This document shows positions 48,684-60,309 of a DNA stretch of 64,000 nt, one piece after another; position 1 is the stretch's first letter, and each line of letters opens with the position of its first letter. This DNA is from Isoetes taiwanensis (taxonomy: Eukaryota; Streptophyta; Lycopodiopsida; Isoetales; Isoetaceae). Under the pieces are notes generated by a model, which was given only the letters and a program-made list of their open reading frames with translations, had not been told where the DNA came from and did not search any database. The DNA lies in NCBI GenBank assembly GCA_021234155.1, contig JAJEKV010000060.1, forward strand, positions 6,718,323 to 6,782,322. Reading direction: 5' to 3'. Position numbers and translations under genes: made by a program.

Positions 48684-49221
48684 TCATTCTCGCACAATCA
48701 GGGTCTTCCAGTAGTCTCTACGAATTTCTTCTGATCCTGGCCCCTTCCTGCAGTGTAACCTAATCTCTTTTAGCTTTGAATTTGGTTCTTCGGATAGGGT
48801 AGTCCACTCCATCCTCTTCTCGTGCACACTTTGTAGATAGGGTCGAATCATGCTATGACGCGGCTTGTAGCTCCTCCGAGACACAATCCCAAGGACTATC
48901 CTATGGGACTACTCCTGCTATACTCCTGGCCCAAAGAGGCAGGTCGGTGGCTCTTCTTCTCTGACTACAATCCGCTCCATGGGTGTGTTAGCAAAGACCC
49001 GTGATCCATACTCAACTTAACCCCCTAAATTCATGCAAAACCGCCAGGACGTTCATAAGCATATCCTCCTCAATTCCTGTAGAGGGTGGGTCAGACGACA
49101 TCCGCCTACGCATGTTGACTCCACTATAGTTTCCAGCAATAATCGTGAAAATCCCCAACACCACGCCAAGGCTCCACCCCCACTTCTGTCCACCAGGTCC
49201 TGTCAGGCCGAACCATATCAT
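48684..49221 (-). pseudogene. Unrecognised minus-strand gene fragment, two open blocks
   Basis: From the ATG at 49221, 69 codons contain WGWSLGVVLGIFTIIAGNYS, which could be one membrane segment, followed by a polar tail to 49012. A second block (48884-48684, 66 codons) reads MSRRSYKPRHSMIRPYLQSV onward and is basic and charged. About 130 bases with stops separate them, which could be an intron or decay. No family recognised; the membrane-segment reading is inference from hydrophobicity. Confidence 0.25.
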
Positions 49222-49224
49222 TAT

Positions 49225-52035
49225 TCACGCCAAGCTGGTTTCAGTAATGTGCCGCAATTATTGGGTTTTAAGGGGTTTAGCTATGAAACATCTCTAATTC
49301 TAAGAGGCTTTCTCAGGTCTCTCACCTTCCTTTAACTCACATGGAGGGAGCGTAAAGAAAGAATATAAACACCGCTCAAGTATCCATCATCTTCATAATA
49401 ACATATGAAAGAAAAATTTAAACATTCCATCTATTCAAAGAAGTGTTAGCGGAAGTACAAGCTATCTAGGGATCTGGAACGCAATCTTTGGCTGTGGAGG
49501 CCAAGTGACAATGGAAGACTTCCATTCTTCGGGTTTGTTGGCAAACTATTTATTTATATATGCGCATCTATTTTTGTGGATATATGCATGTGGGATATTG
49601 CCACCCTTGTGTTAGGGTTTGAGCCCATTTGCATACCAAGGAATTGGTCTCATATTTACATTTTGCAAAAATATTGAGGGTGGCCTCTAGTCCCGGTGTG
49701 AAATCGTGATGCATGCAAATATCCCTTCCTCTTTCATTCCCAAAATCGATGCATGCAAACATCCATTTTATTCCCAAAATTCCCGCCTCGCAGCCTTCAT
49801 TCCGGCCCATCTTCCTTTCGTCAGCCTTCTTCATTCCGGCCCACATTATCCCGACATCGAAACAATGGCCAGGTTCACCATGTCATAGTGGCGTGCTCGC
49901 CCTTCATCGCCACTGTAATCCGCGGTTTCATCGAGGCTAATAATTCGTTACGCGCAGGCTAAGTTCACTCCACTAGAAGTTGAAAAACTTATCAATGAGG
50001 CATCGCCGCTTTGTTCAATGCGGGTTCTCGGTCGGGCTGATCGAGCAATTGAAGGAGGAGCCGCCTTCGAAATGAAGATGTATGCCATGGAGACTCCACC
50101 TTCATGGAGTCGCAGGATGGCTCCCTCAATAAGATCACCAGCCGCCAAATTTCCATTAGTTTTAGATTTGTTTTTTAATCTTGGGTTTCAATTGTTTGCA
50201 ATAGTCCAGTGGTGACTATTTTTTCAAAAGTTTTTGATTAATGACAAAACCTCTTCTACAACAAGTAGACTAATTTTGTCCTTCTCTTAGTTTCCACTGC
50301 TCTTTTAGTTAATCAACTGCTTTCTACTGCTTTCATCCTTTTCTCAGACGTGTGACAAGAAACATGCCTATATTTAGCTTGCAACTCAAGTTTTTGGTAT
50401 TTATAATTTGTAACTCGTTAATGATGCTTTTTATTATTAATTATAAAATGCAAAGTACAATCAAAGTATGCCTTTACCAAATAGTATACCAAAACAAAAC
50501 ATTAAAGCCAATAAGGAATTTCAAGGTGCGTAATTTATGATCACACACTAACAAAAATAATATGGTAAATCCGCCAGCTCAATAGAAAAAATATGTTTAG
50601 AGTATTTTTCAAATGGCCCACACCAAGACCGCCAAAAATGTTAACTGCCAAATGTGATAATCCACCAAAAAAGTGTTGAACAAGGGATGATCATGTACGT
50701 AAAAAGAAGATAGAGTTAAAGTAAGTGTTGAAGGCATCGCTGATCCAAAGAGGATATACGGTCGTGGGACCAGCTTGTTAGTGTGAAACAAATAAATTGT
50801 CCTTGTCCTCCAAAAGAATCAACAAGGATCCATATGACTCAATCGCCTGTGGTTGTAATACATTGATCTATATCTTGGTCAACCGTGTTCGTAAAGAAAT
50901 GAAGTTGTTGATCGAGCAAAGAACTATAAGTAATGGACTGGCAGACAACTTTCAAGAAAATAGCGTACCCCATAGATCTTCACTTTCTTTTGATATCTTC
51001 TATGATCTCTTCTCATAAGATATGATTCCATAGATGTCGCGAATGTCATTTTGCATAACCCGATCTTGAACTTGGATTAACAAAGGAGAGAGGTCAATAA
51101 ATTTTGCTTCTTCCTTCTCCACCAGAAGCTAAGATAATTTAGATCATCGAAGGAATAAGTTAGAATCTACTACATTTAAAACCCTAAACCTAATATTTAT
51201 CAAGTTTTATGCCACTAACTTTTATGATAACAGCTGTAATGAGAGAGAGCATCAATTTTAGAATGAAGAATCGAAGATTCAAGGAAATACCATTGTGGTT
51301 CCATTTTCCGCTGCCGGAGAGGTGAGTATCCCGGGTTCTTTAGTCTCTCATCCAAATTCTCCACATCCGGACAATGGGTGATTTCTTGCAATTCCTCAGA
51401 AGGAAAAGGAACTGAAAGGACTCAAGTTAAGAGGATGATGAATGCCTCTATGGTCGATCCGCAGAAAAGATTATCCCGTATGGGCACCTCTTATGAGTAA
51501 TGGGGTCCATATCAAAAGATCTAGGAAGCAGATTATCAAAATTTCCAAAGAGAATGGTGTCTCCAGGATTTTCTTGAAAAGGACATCAAATTTTGAGGAT
51601 AGAGGATCGCTCCCAGCCTAAAAGATCACCGGGCGAATGCGAAGGACGCTAAATGTCGGGTTTTTCGCACAATTATAATCATTGCAAACTTCTGTAGTGT
51701 GAACCAACAAATGTACATGCAAAAAATTGAACAACCAAAAGGGGAAAATACCTTTAGTTAGAACCAAAATTAACCAAGAGAGATCGATTGCCATTCTATT
51801 GACCGTCAGAGAGGAACATTCAATTCAGAGAATTTAGGGGGAACTCAATCAATTATAAAGATTCGGCCAGAATAGATTTCAACAAAAATCTTAAGTGATC
51901 CAACCAATCACAATTTATCCTCGATGGACTAAATGTAATTGAATTCCACAAATTTCTTCCAAAATTTCAATTAGTGATTTTACTTCAAATTCTGCATAAG
52001 CATCGATGAACTTTCCATCCTCAACCCGTCCATGA
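49225..52035. other. Intergenic, no recognisable gene
   Basis: Minor direct repeat gatgcatgcaaa(t/c)atcc at 49709 and 49748. ORFs at 49948-50215 on both strands have no motif. ACCGGGCG occurs at 51628. Confidence 0.4.
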
Positions 52036-52039
52036 ATAT

Positions 52040-52425
52040 TCCTCAAGGCATTAAGGAATAATAGGAATATTCCCTCTCGAACACCAAGGAATATTCTCAT
52101 ATGCCGAATATTCCTTTTTGAATGCAATAAGGAATATTCCTTTTCAAGGCATCGTGAATATTCCTTTGAGGTGGCATTATGATCATTCTCAATGCAATAA
52201 AGAATATTCATTTCAAGGCATTAAGGAATATGTCCTATTACAGCATTAAGGAATATTCTTAAAATTTATACAAGGAATATTTCGAGGCATTGAGAATATT
52301 TTTCAAGGCATTAAGAATACCTCCACATTAAGGAATATTCCTTTCAATGTAATAAGGAATGTTCCTTTCATTCAATGCATTAAGGATATATTCCAAATGC
52401 ATAAGGAATGCGCCAAAATGCACTG
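52040..52425. repeat. Minisatellite built on palindrome GGAATATTCC
   Basis: Some fifteen copies of an about 20-25-base unit near tcaaggcattaaggaatatt(cctt). Examples are aaggaatattcctttt near 52128 and aaggcattaaggaatat near 52213. Copies vary in spacing and sequence. Confidence 0.85.
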
Positions 52426-52429
52426 TGCC

Positions 52430-55400
52430 TCTTTGTAAGGTTTCAAAGGTTACATAATACACATATTTGTAGAAGGGTTTTTCATACAAGACATATCACC
52501 AAATGCAATCAACAAGCTGATTGACCAAAAGGGTACAAGCTTTAAATCGTAAATCTTTTTTTCGAGGTAAGGTGTGTTTTTATAGCTCATAATTATAACT
52601 TTACATAGTCATAAAGTATACTATATCGTATACTATTCAAGATAGTAGATATTTTCTTGCATATTCTTATGATAGGAAATGTGAACAAAAGAACAAAAAT
52701 AGATATAAGCATGTTACATAGTTCATCTTGCAACCGTGACATACTGCACTCATGATCACCACCCTCACTGCATTCTGCATCAGGTATCAATCATGCAACC
52801 GAAATCAGCTTTTAAATAAAAATCGCAGGACCTACTGGCTAATACGCTCTTTTGGATTGGCATCACACGCGGACCAAAGCATCTATTAAAATTGTCGTCG
52901 CGGACAGTGCCATTCATGAGAGAACCATTTAGCCGGACCGTGACATCAATAACAAGGCGTTAGAAATATTTGGGAAGGAACATGAGATGCGCATATACAA
53001 GGGAAGGCATACAACTTCTACTCCATATCTCCCACAAGAGTCAACATATTTGTGTATAAATCCCATCACATACAACCCCACGGATGTTAACTCCGCAAAC
53101 AGGGCAACCTCTTACTTGCCTAATCCGTGGGATGAATATTATTTCTCTTCATGAAATCGACTTCTAGATACTGACCGATCGATGTTCACATTTGTATAAA
53201 AGTGCCCCTACATATCACAAAAATTTAGCATCAAATAGCGTAAGAAAAAGCAGCAACACTTAAAAGTATTACATACCCTTTGGATTAAGCTTCATTCACC
53301 AGATAACCCGTAATTTGTGATTCAAGACGGAATTGTCGTGCGTGTAGGGATCTTGGAACGATGGTGCAAAGCTTAAAACAACACAAATGGTCATTCTCAA
53401 GTGATAGGGTACAAGGATATGATGGCATTTAGCTACCACAACTCTCTCATCTCTGATTTCAATTATTTAAATGACATTCATGGATCCTTTCCAAATTTAT
53501 TCTACCTTTTTCTTTTCTGTGAAGCTTTCTAAACCTTATATAGTTGTAAGCAGATAAAAGATTTTGGTTCTTCCACCTAAGGTAACACCATGCAAGCACC
53601 TCCCAATTCAGATTTTAAGGTTAATATTAGAGACAAGAACAAATACAAATTTCTGCTGGCAAACCAAAGTTATTACCCGCCATAAAGATTCACTGCTGCC
53701 ACCATTTTTAGAGTTAGTTGCACATAAATTCGTTATGTCGATGCAACCATCTTCATTTCCACTGGGCTTACGCTTCTGAATGGCGAATTAAGTTTATCCT
53801 GTCATCATTTCGCTATTAGTGTCATATTAACAATTGATCCATGATACAAAGCGGCGTTCGATACCTTCAATCTCTCTGCTTTCCCGCCGCTATAGACCCC
53901 AAGAACGCAAAATCTAATAAGCATCAAGTATAACTAGCAAATGTAAGCTAGCACTAACAATGCTTTGCAGCTTGATGATGTCCCCGCCTGGTTTGCACTT
54001 TTTCCAAATTGCTTTGCATCGCCTTTGACCATAAGATGGTAGTTGCCTTGGTCGCACTTCCAAGGCTTCTTCAATATCACCGTTTATTGAATCGTCACGT
54101 TAAGCTCCTCAAGCAAAGAAAGCAAGACAAAAAGAAACACGCACTGCAAAGAACAAGAATTTTCCTCAACTTAACTTCAACAAAGAACTTCGTGGATCAA
54201 GCTAATGTCGCCATCAACATCTTCGCACTTTATTCAGAAACACGCCAACGAAGTTTCAAAAATACAAAAAACCTTAGGGGAGAGAGAATTAGCAGGGCTT
54301 TAACCCTGTAAAATGATCTCAAGACTATTTGCACTAGCTCCTGGAAATATCAAATTGTTGTTCTAAGCCGCCTCGATAAGCATTTTGTCAAACTGCAGCA
54401 AGACCTCCTCGACCAAGAAGACCCACTCTGAGTTTTCTGGGCGGCAGCTTCTAGGAGAGACCTCGCATGGCCCTTTGGCTGTGTTTGTTATGAGGGAGGA
54501 TTCCCTTTGAGATTGCCTTTGTCTCCAAGTCAAGCTACGATCTTCTCAGGCCAGCCTGGTGGAAATGCAAGTGCATGGAAAATCCTGGCCTTGGCTATGA
54601 GGTTCGGATATGGATGTTGCTTTGCTATGAAGGTTCGAGCTGAGGGAGGTTGAATGAAATGGGAGGAGAGTTCAAAATTATTTGCCCCATAATGATCTAC
54701 CTAAGAATAATACTGGGAGGGATTTCACATTTTGAATTTGTAAATGTAAAATATCGCACTTTTTGCCCCTCGCTCATGCTTTACCCCTTTATATGCTCAA
54801 TTGTTGCATACATTTGAGCAATGACATAGTATTCGCTAAATCATCATCGATTTTAGGTAGCTACCACTTTAGCCTCCAAAAAGATGAAAGGCTCCAAAAG
54901 ATTCATGGTCTAAAAATTCCCATATCAACCAATTATACAACAATTCAAAGTCCGATTTGCACCAACAAGAATTCTATACAAATCATAAAAATTGTGCATA
55001 AGAACATCCAAACCATGCATGTATCAAGATCATGATGAACCGTGATCCACAACCCCGATGTCACACAGCTTTACATGCATATATAACATGTGAGTGAATG
55101 GGGTGGGTTTTGTTTTTACCCTAAACCGTATGTGCATACATACATGGCTAGGGCCTGGCTAGGGTTTTCCTGGGGAATCCAAAGGTAATATGTATACCAA
55201 GAAGTCGCTTTAAGGCTGAATACTCTGAGGATTTTTTGTCAATTCATTAATGCACGCGGTCCCTTTATAGTAGGTGAAACCCCCGGGATCCACAACATTG
55301 GATTGGCCAAAGTCCTCTAACAGAAGGTACAAAAATACGAGGAACCAATTAGGCCCATCCCCAATGCCTTGAAAGAATTTCAGTTATATAGGCTTGTGTC

Positions 55401-55980
55401 AAGGGCATGCTTACATTATGTCGGGCCGAAACCATATGCTATGAAAGGCGTAAAATGCATGCATGTCCACAATGACCATTACATTATTTTACTTGTGGGG
55501 CCAAGTAATATATTGCAGTTGCAAAATAGTAGCAACAAATGTATAAAGAAAGGATAAACATATAAAGAAGGCATAAAGCACGAACGTATAAAGAAGACAT
55601 ACCCTTTAAGACATAGCAATCTCCACTCTGAATCTATATTTGTAAAGATCATAGCACTGTGTATAAGAATCAAATTGCATGCACCAGATTAAAGAGATAG
55701 ACAGTACATGATGGCTATGTTGCCATGAGATGGTTTGTCTGATTATTGCTAATTTTAATTCAAAAATTCGGAGGGCCCTGCGACTAGTAGTAGTTAGAAT
55801 AGGGAAAGGGGCCGAGGATGGAGTTATACAAAAGAGGGTATGCATATGCATGAGAGGGTGACCAAAAACACCCTCATATATAAAAGACAAATTTGACCCA
55901 TTCCGTGCAAAATTTATCCTTAGTAATGAAGAAAGAAACCCCTAAGTATATGTATGAAATCAGGTCCAAAAAACCCTCTA
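52430..55980. other. Intergenic, about 3.5 kb
   Basis: No recognisable gene. The ORF 54009-54311 (plus, 100 codons) is basic (LLKQRKQDKKKHALQRTR) without a known domain. Confidence 0.4.
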
Positions 55981-55988
55981 TATGAGTC

Positions 55989-56115
55989 ACGACCAGGAGA
56001 GAAAATTGAACTATTGGATAGAACCTTAGGAAAATGACTAGGATAGAAAATGACTAGGATAGACTTCCTAAGGATAGAACCAGGAGAGAAAATAGAGAAA
56101 ATTGTCTATTGGATA
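55989..56115. repeat. Short duplicated module upstream of chitinase copy 2
   Basis: aaaatgactaggatag occurs twice in direct succession (near 56032 and 56048). accaggagagaaaat and attggatag each occur on both sides of it. Confidence 0.75.
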
Positions 56116-56396
56116 GTGTATACTATAGGGTCAAGGCATTTGGTCTCGGTGGCCACTTGAGCTTTGAAATTTTTAACTCAGAAGGAATGCACCCGTGCTG
56201 CTTCCGGGACGTAGAGGACACGGAGACTGTGTATGGACCATTTATGCGGTAGGAGCTGATATTTACATTTGTTGGGGCCCTTGGTGAGATAAGTTCTATG
56301 ATACACACCCCACCAAAGAGCGACTGAAGAAGCTTCTACAGAGGCATTTTCGGACGCGCTTTGTTGAAGGAATTGAAGCTGTTGCTGCTTTCTTCT

Positions 56397-56405
56397 TATA
56401 TATAG
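56397..56405 (+). promoter_or_regulatory. TATA box of the chitinase pseudogene
   Basis: tatatatag in the conserved context ttcttatatatagaaa, 48 bases before the ATG. The upstream mini-ORF seen in copy 1 is absent. Confidence 0.55.
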
Positions 56406-56444
56406 AAATCAAACCATAGGCGGTACTTAGGTACCGAAGCGGGC

Positions 56445-57334
56445 ATGGCTATGGGGATGAAGCGTCTTTGCATAGCATTTGCATTTGAGCTGTTAGTTTT
56501 AAACGCAGTAGTGCAGGCTGGGCAAATAGCCATATACTGGGGCCAGAATGGGAACGAAGGCAGCCTCTCTAGCGCCTGCGATTCTGGCAATTACGACATA
56601 ATAATGCTATCCTTTCTCTACCAATTTGGCGGAGGCCAGGATGCCCAGCTAAATCTGGCGGGCCACTGCGACCCCTCTTCGGGCGGCTGCCAAAGCCTCA
56701 GTTCAGAAATCAGCAGCTGCCAAAGCAAAGGGATCAAAATTCTGCTATCTTTAGGTGGCGGCGATGGAAGCTACAAACTCACTGATTCTAGCGATGCTAG
56801 CAGCGTCGCTAGCTACATTTGGACTAACTACTTTAGCGGTAGCAGCTCTGGCCCCCTTGGCTCCGCTGTTTTAGACGGCATTGACCTTGACATCGAGTCT
56901 GGTCTACTCTCTGGGACCCTTACTGTTGACTCCTCGTCAACGCTCCTGCAAATCCCCTGCTGGCTCCAGTAAAAAATTATACATCAAGCAGCCCTCAATG
57001 CCCCCTACCCCTAACCTTTGCTCTCACTCTTCTTACCAATGGCCTTTGATTATGCTATGTCCGCCTATAATAACCCCGCCAATACGACGGGGACACCCTC
57101 TCAACTTACTCTTCCTGGAATGAGTGGGACTCTAAGCTCCCCGATACGTCAATCTTCATGGGCCTCCCTGCTTCCAGTGATGCTGCTGATCTGGCTACAT
57201 GTCTAGTGACATTCTTAAGTCTAGCGTGCTCCCTACTATCAATAATGACTTCTAAAACATTTGCAATGCTCTAAATCGCTTTTATTATGATCTACGACTT
57301 TCTTGTATGCTTCTCTATTCGTTCCTCTGTCTGA
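56445..57334 (+). pseudogene. Class III chitinase (GH18), frameshifted copy
   Basis: The first 153 codons match the intact gene at 20914 closely. They include the signal peptide (cleavage after VVQA), IAIYWGQNGNEG, SLGG and the complete catalytic block DGIDLDIE (residues 144-151). Immediately after DIESG the frame is lost: the following 22 codons are unrelated and end at a stop at 56970-56972. Downstream DNA still resembles the rest of the gene in other frames (for example ggcctttgattatgctatgt; catcaatcttcatgggcctccct-like near 57148; gttcctctgtctga ending 57334), with further small deletions. The product, if made, would lack the second half of the barrel, including the binding-site Tyr and Trp and the last disulfide, so it should not fold into an active enzyme. 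The good conservation of the first half suggests recent loss. Confidence 0.9.
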
Positions 57335-57838
57335 TCCACACTTGGGCATTTGATTAAATATTATATACAATAAGATCCATCATAATGAACCAAACTAATG
57401 GCTCTGGCATTTGAAAGGTCATTTCGGTAGTGTTTAATAAGATTGATTGTACCTATAAATTTCTCCTGCTTCTATATTCTTGGATAATAATGTAATATTT
57501 ATAAATTTTCATCTTCTACATCTAGATCATCTTGTGAACAATTATGTCTAATACATACTGAAGAACAAAACCCTCGGCTCGCAGCTTTATTCAATTCTAC
57601 CATTGAAATATGGCATTCTTTGTTGTTGATAGGGGCTCCAAGCGTGGTTTGTAAACCAACGCATTTTGTTCTATCCATATTGTACAAGGTGCTAGGGTCA
57701 AATGACCGAACTAACCAAATTTAGGACTTGTTTAGCTCCAAACATTGCACATCTTTAAGCACCTCAAATTCTCAAAGCAATACATATTATTTTGGGTTGC
57801 CTCAAGGGGCAAACCCTCTGTTTATGGGAGCGAGGGCA

Positions 57839-57871
57839 TATCCTAGGTATATGCTGAATATACCTAGGATA
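57839..57871. repeat. Perfect 14-bp inverted repeat, 5-base loop
   Basis: tatcctaggtatat, gctga, atatacctaggata. The arms pair perfectly and contain CCTAGG. No T-run or neighbouring gene suggests a terminator. Confidence 0.9.
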
Positions 57872-58459
57872 CGCCGATGACTGCCCAAACCTACTATTCG
57901 GCCAGAACTCTCACATCACAAGCTCGATCCGTGATGCTCCAACCGGGAAGTAATCGGGTGTGGCACGTCTTCCTTGCCTCCTCGTGTCTCCATCACAACA
58001 CATCCATTTCCCCTTGAGTCCTCTAACCCATATCCACAAGCTAAATGCTAGAAGAAGCATCACAAGATCATTCAAGCTAGCATGTAATTAACTGCTCCTC
58101 CAAGAAGTAGCCCTGCTAGACCTTCTCACTATTGAGGAAGCTGGCAATGAGTAGCTCTGGAATCCCTCCCTCCCCCGCACCACCTCTCCATCATGCCTGT
58201 TCTTCAAGCAGGCCCCCATTGTTGACCGTACCAGGAGTTTCATTGTCTTTGCTGCCCCCATTCGCAATTAATGGAAATTGAATCATTATATGCTGGCCCA
58301 TGCATCGGTGTGTTTTTGAAGCACTAACGTAGTACTTTTGTACCCCTATTTCATTATGCGTACCCAGGGGTGTAAATGCACATCAGAGATTGATAAGATC
58401 TATTGATGATATGTTCGCTGGGAAAATATTGTAGAGATCGTGCACGCCAATGCCGTAAT

Positions 58460-59000
58460 CGTAGAAGTCGCCGCTTTTCGAGATGCATTTCGTGAGACAT
58501 TCTTATCTCCATGTTGTACCATTCTCCCCGCCACTTTCATATACATGAAGGTTAGCCCTTGGTGATTCAAGTTCGCCAAGTTTATCCCGGTATTAGTTCT
58601 TCTAGGCTAATGCTTGTAACCGAAAAGAACCAAGTGGTAATTAGGACCAGCATGGCGTCGTAGGCACAAGAGTTCGATTTATATTGCTGCGTGATCTCCC
58701 ACGCGAGACTTGAAAACCTCCCCTTTGCCGATGATACTTTCCTTCTCGTGCATGAGAATCTCTTAACCCTGGAGCATCCTATCAGCTTGAAATTTCGGTA
58801 AAGCTTTTGGGAGAACATAACAATAAAGGGACGAAGATAATAGAGTTTCCGCTCCTGGCTTTCTACATTTGTCCGCATGATGATAGTCAACTCGAGGAGA
58901 AGCTTGATTTTTGCAGTAATTGTTCTTGATTGTCGCCAACAAAGTGTAAAGAGATGTAAGATGTCCGATATAGCAAATTTCACCGCTGATCTAGATGTTT
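58460..59000 (+). mobile_element. LINE reverse-transcriptase fragment (FADD box)
   Basis: The plus strand near 58700-58790 reads ISHARLENLPFADDTFLLVH. Here L-x-F-A-D-D-T is the catalytic box of plant LINE reverse transcriptases, preceded by a short ISHARLENLP segment as usual and followed by a helix-like ENLLTLEHPISLKF. A stop after KFR and frameshifts end it. Nothing firm is visible of palm motif A upstream. The fragment is short, so lineage cannot be given. Confidence 0.45.
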
Positions 59001-59599
59001 CTCATTCTCAAATTAAGAAACGGCCACAATGAGTTGCTTCGAGAGCCAACCACGATTACTTAGAAGGAACCAACATTCTGCTATTTGTCAGAAAGCATTC
59101 GTGGCCCAATTTGCATCAATAGGTACCGGTAATGCCATATCCGAGAGTGCTTGAATGCATCAATTTGCGGGCTACTCGGGGAGCGAAGATCCGGGCTACT
59201 GACAATAGATACGAAGAATTAAACTATGGTTTTGGTCTGCTCAAGAATATGCACCGCTCCATTCGGAATCAGAGTGGCAATCATGAAATTCACAAAGAAG
59301 TGAGTAAGAAGTCGATGAACACAACGCCTTTTGACTGAAGACTTAAGAAGCTTTTTAGGCCACTTTGGTGATTTTATTCTAAAACAAGTAGTTTGACTGG
59401 CGATCTTTCACGCAAACGGTCACGAACCCGCATTTTGAAAATTATTATACACAAGTGGATAAAGTAACGCAGTGTAAATCGCTAATCAGGAAAACTTTAC
59501 TAATTTTACTGCAAAGTTATCATAGTGACTCGCTTCGCTGTCGCGGATATAATCCTGATTCATGCTACCCATAAATGCCCCGGAAACGTTTCCGCAACA

Positions 59600-60190
59600 T
59601 GCTTAGTTTTCCTCACACCTTTTTCTATTAGGTGAAAGCAAATTCAATTGGAGCAATGCCCTGATGGTCGCTTTGCGGAGAAAATGGCCCTAGAGGTCCG
59701 CTTCTTTATACCATTATAACCAATGCGTGTCCACCCCAGCATTCTCGCTTCACGGTCTGCCAAGAGAGTCTCCTTTCCGCACAAAGATATGGGTCTTCAT
59801 CTTTAACATGTCGCATAATTTGCATGTTTTGCATGGACATATTCAAGAATAATGTCCTCTCTTTGTTCATCGGGTGAATGGTGGCTAATGCTGATCCTTT
59901 TCCATGTATTTCGTACCGAGACTCCATCGCTATTGTGTCCATCTAACATAGGAAAATTGAAACTTCTTGGCTTCGCGTGCATATACAGTTTAGATGTTGG
60001 AGTAAATAGTGTTGTGCTCTTTCCAAAAGTTCCGGTAAGCTTTAGAAGGTAACTTCTAGGCATAGCTATGGTGTTAGATAATGCATAACATTCATTAGTA
60101 GTTATCAGACCACTTTTCTTATAGTATGTAATTTCAAATAACAAAATCATTAGTCGGAAATTGTTGGGTGCATATAATGGATGCATCTAC
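59600..60190 (-). mobile_element. Gypsy-type LTR retrotransposon gag fragment
   Basis: On the minus strand the frame from 60186 contains PRSFNFPMLDGHNSDGVSVR and then SISHHSPDEQRED. This fits the start of a plant Ty3/gypsy gag (pattern K-L-x-F-P-x-F-x-G-x-x-P-x-x-W-x-x-x-x-x-x-Y-F, then I-x-x-x-x-x-x). A second frame (59942-59706) holds an LSWQTVKRE-like piece near its end that would correspond to the W-x-x-F-x-x-x-(L/F) segment. The key Trp residues are changed and the frames are broken. No LTRs or pol were found beside it. Confidence 0.35.
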
Positions 60191-60309
60191 AAAAGCATAG
60201 GATCGAAGCAAATAGGAGGAATATATATCAGATCGCTCCATTCTCTAGGTTTCTTCCTAAAGATCGCAATGAAATTGAAAAAGGCTCATTAACTCGTCGA
60301 GGCTAGACA

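Larger units (their letters stand above)
56128..57560. repeat. Segmental duplication, copy 2 (with broken chitinase)
   Basis: Counterpart of 19470-22000, in the same orientation. Homology starts at agggtcaaggcatttggtc and ends near cttgtgaacaattatg (about 57545). It lacks the MITE-like insert and the extra promoter modules of copy 1. Confidence 0.85.

Noticed and set aside
57839-57871. Rho-independent-type terminator
   Set aside because: The stem is not followed by a T-run, and the context is plant nuclear DNA.
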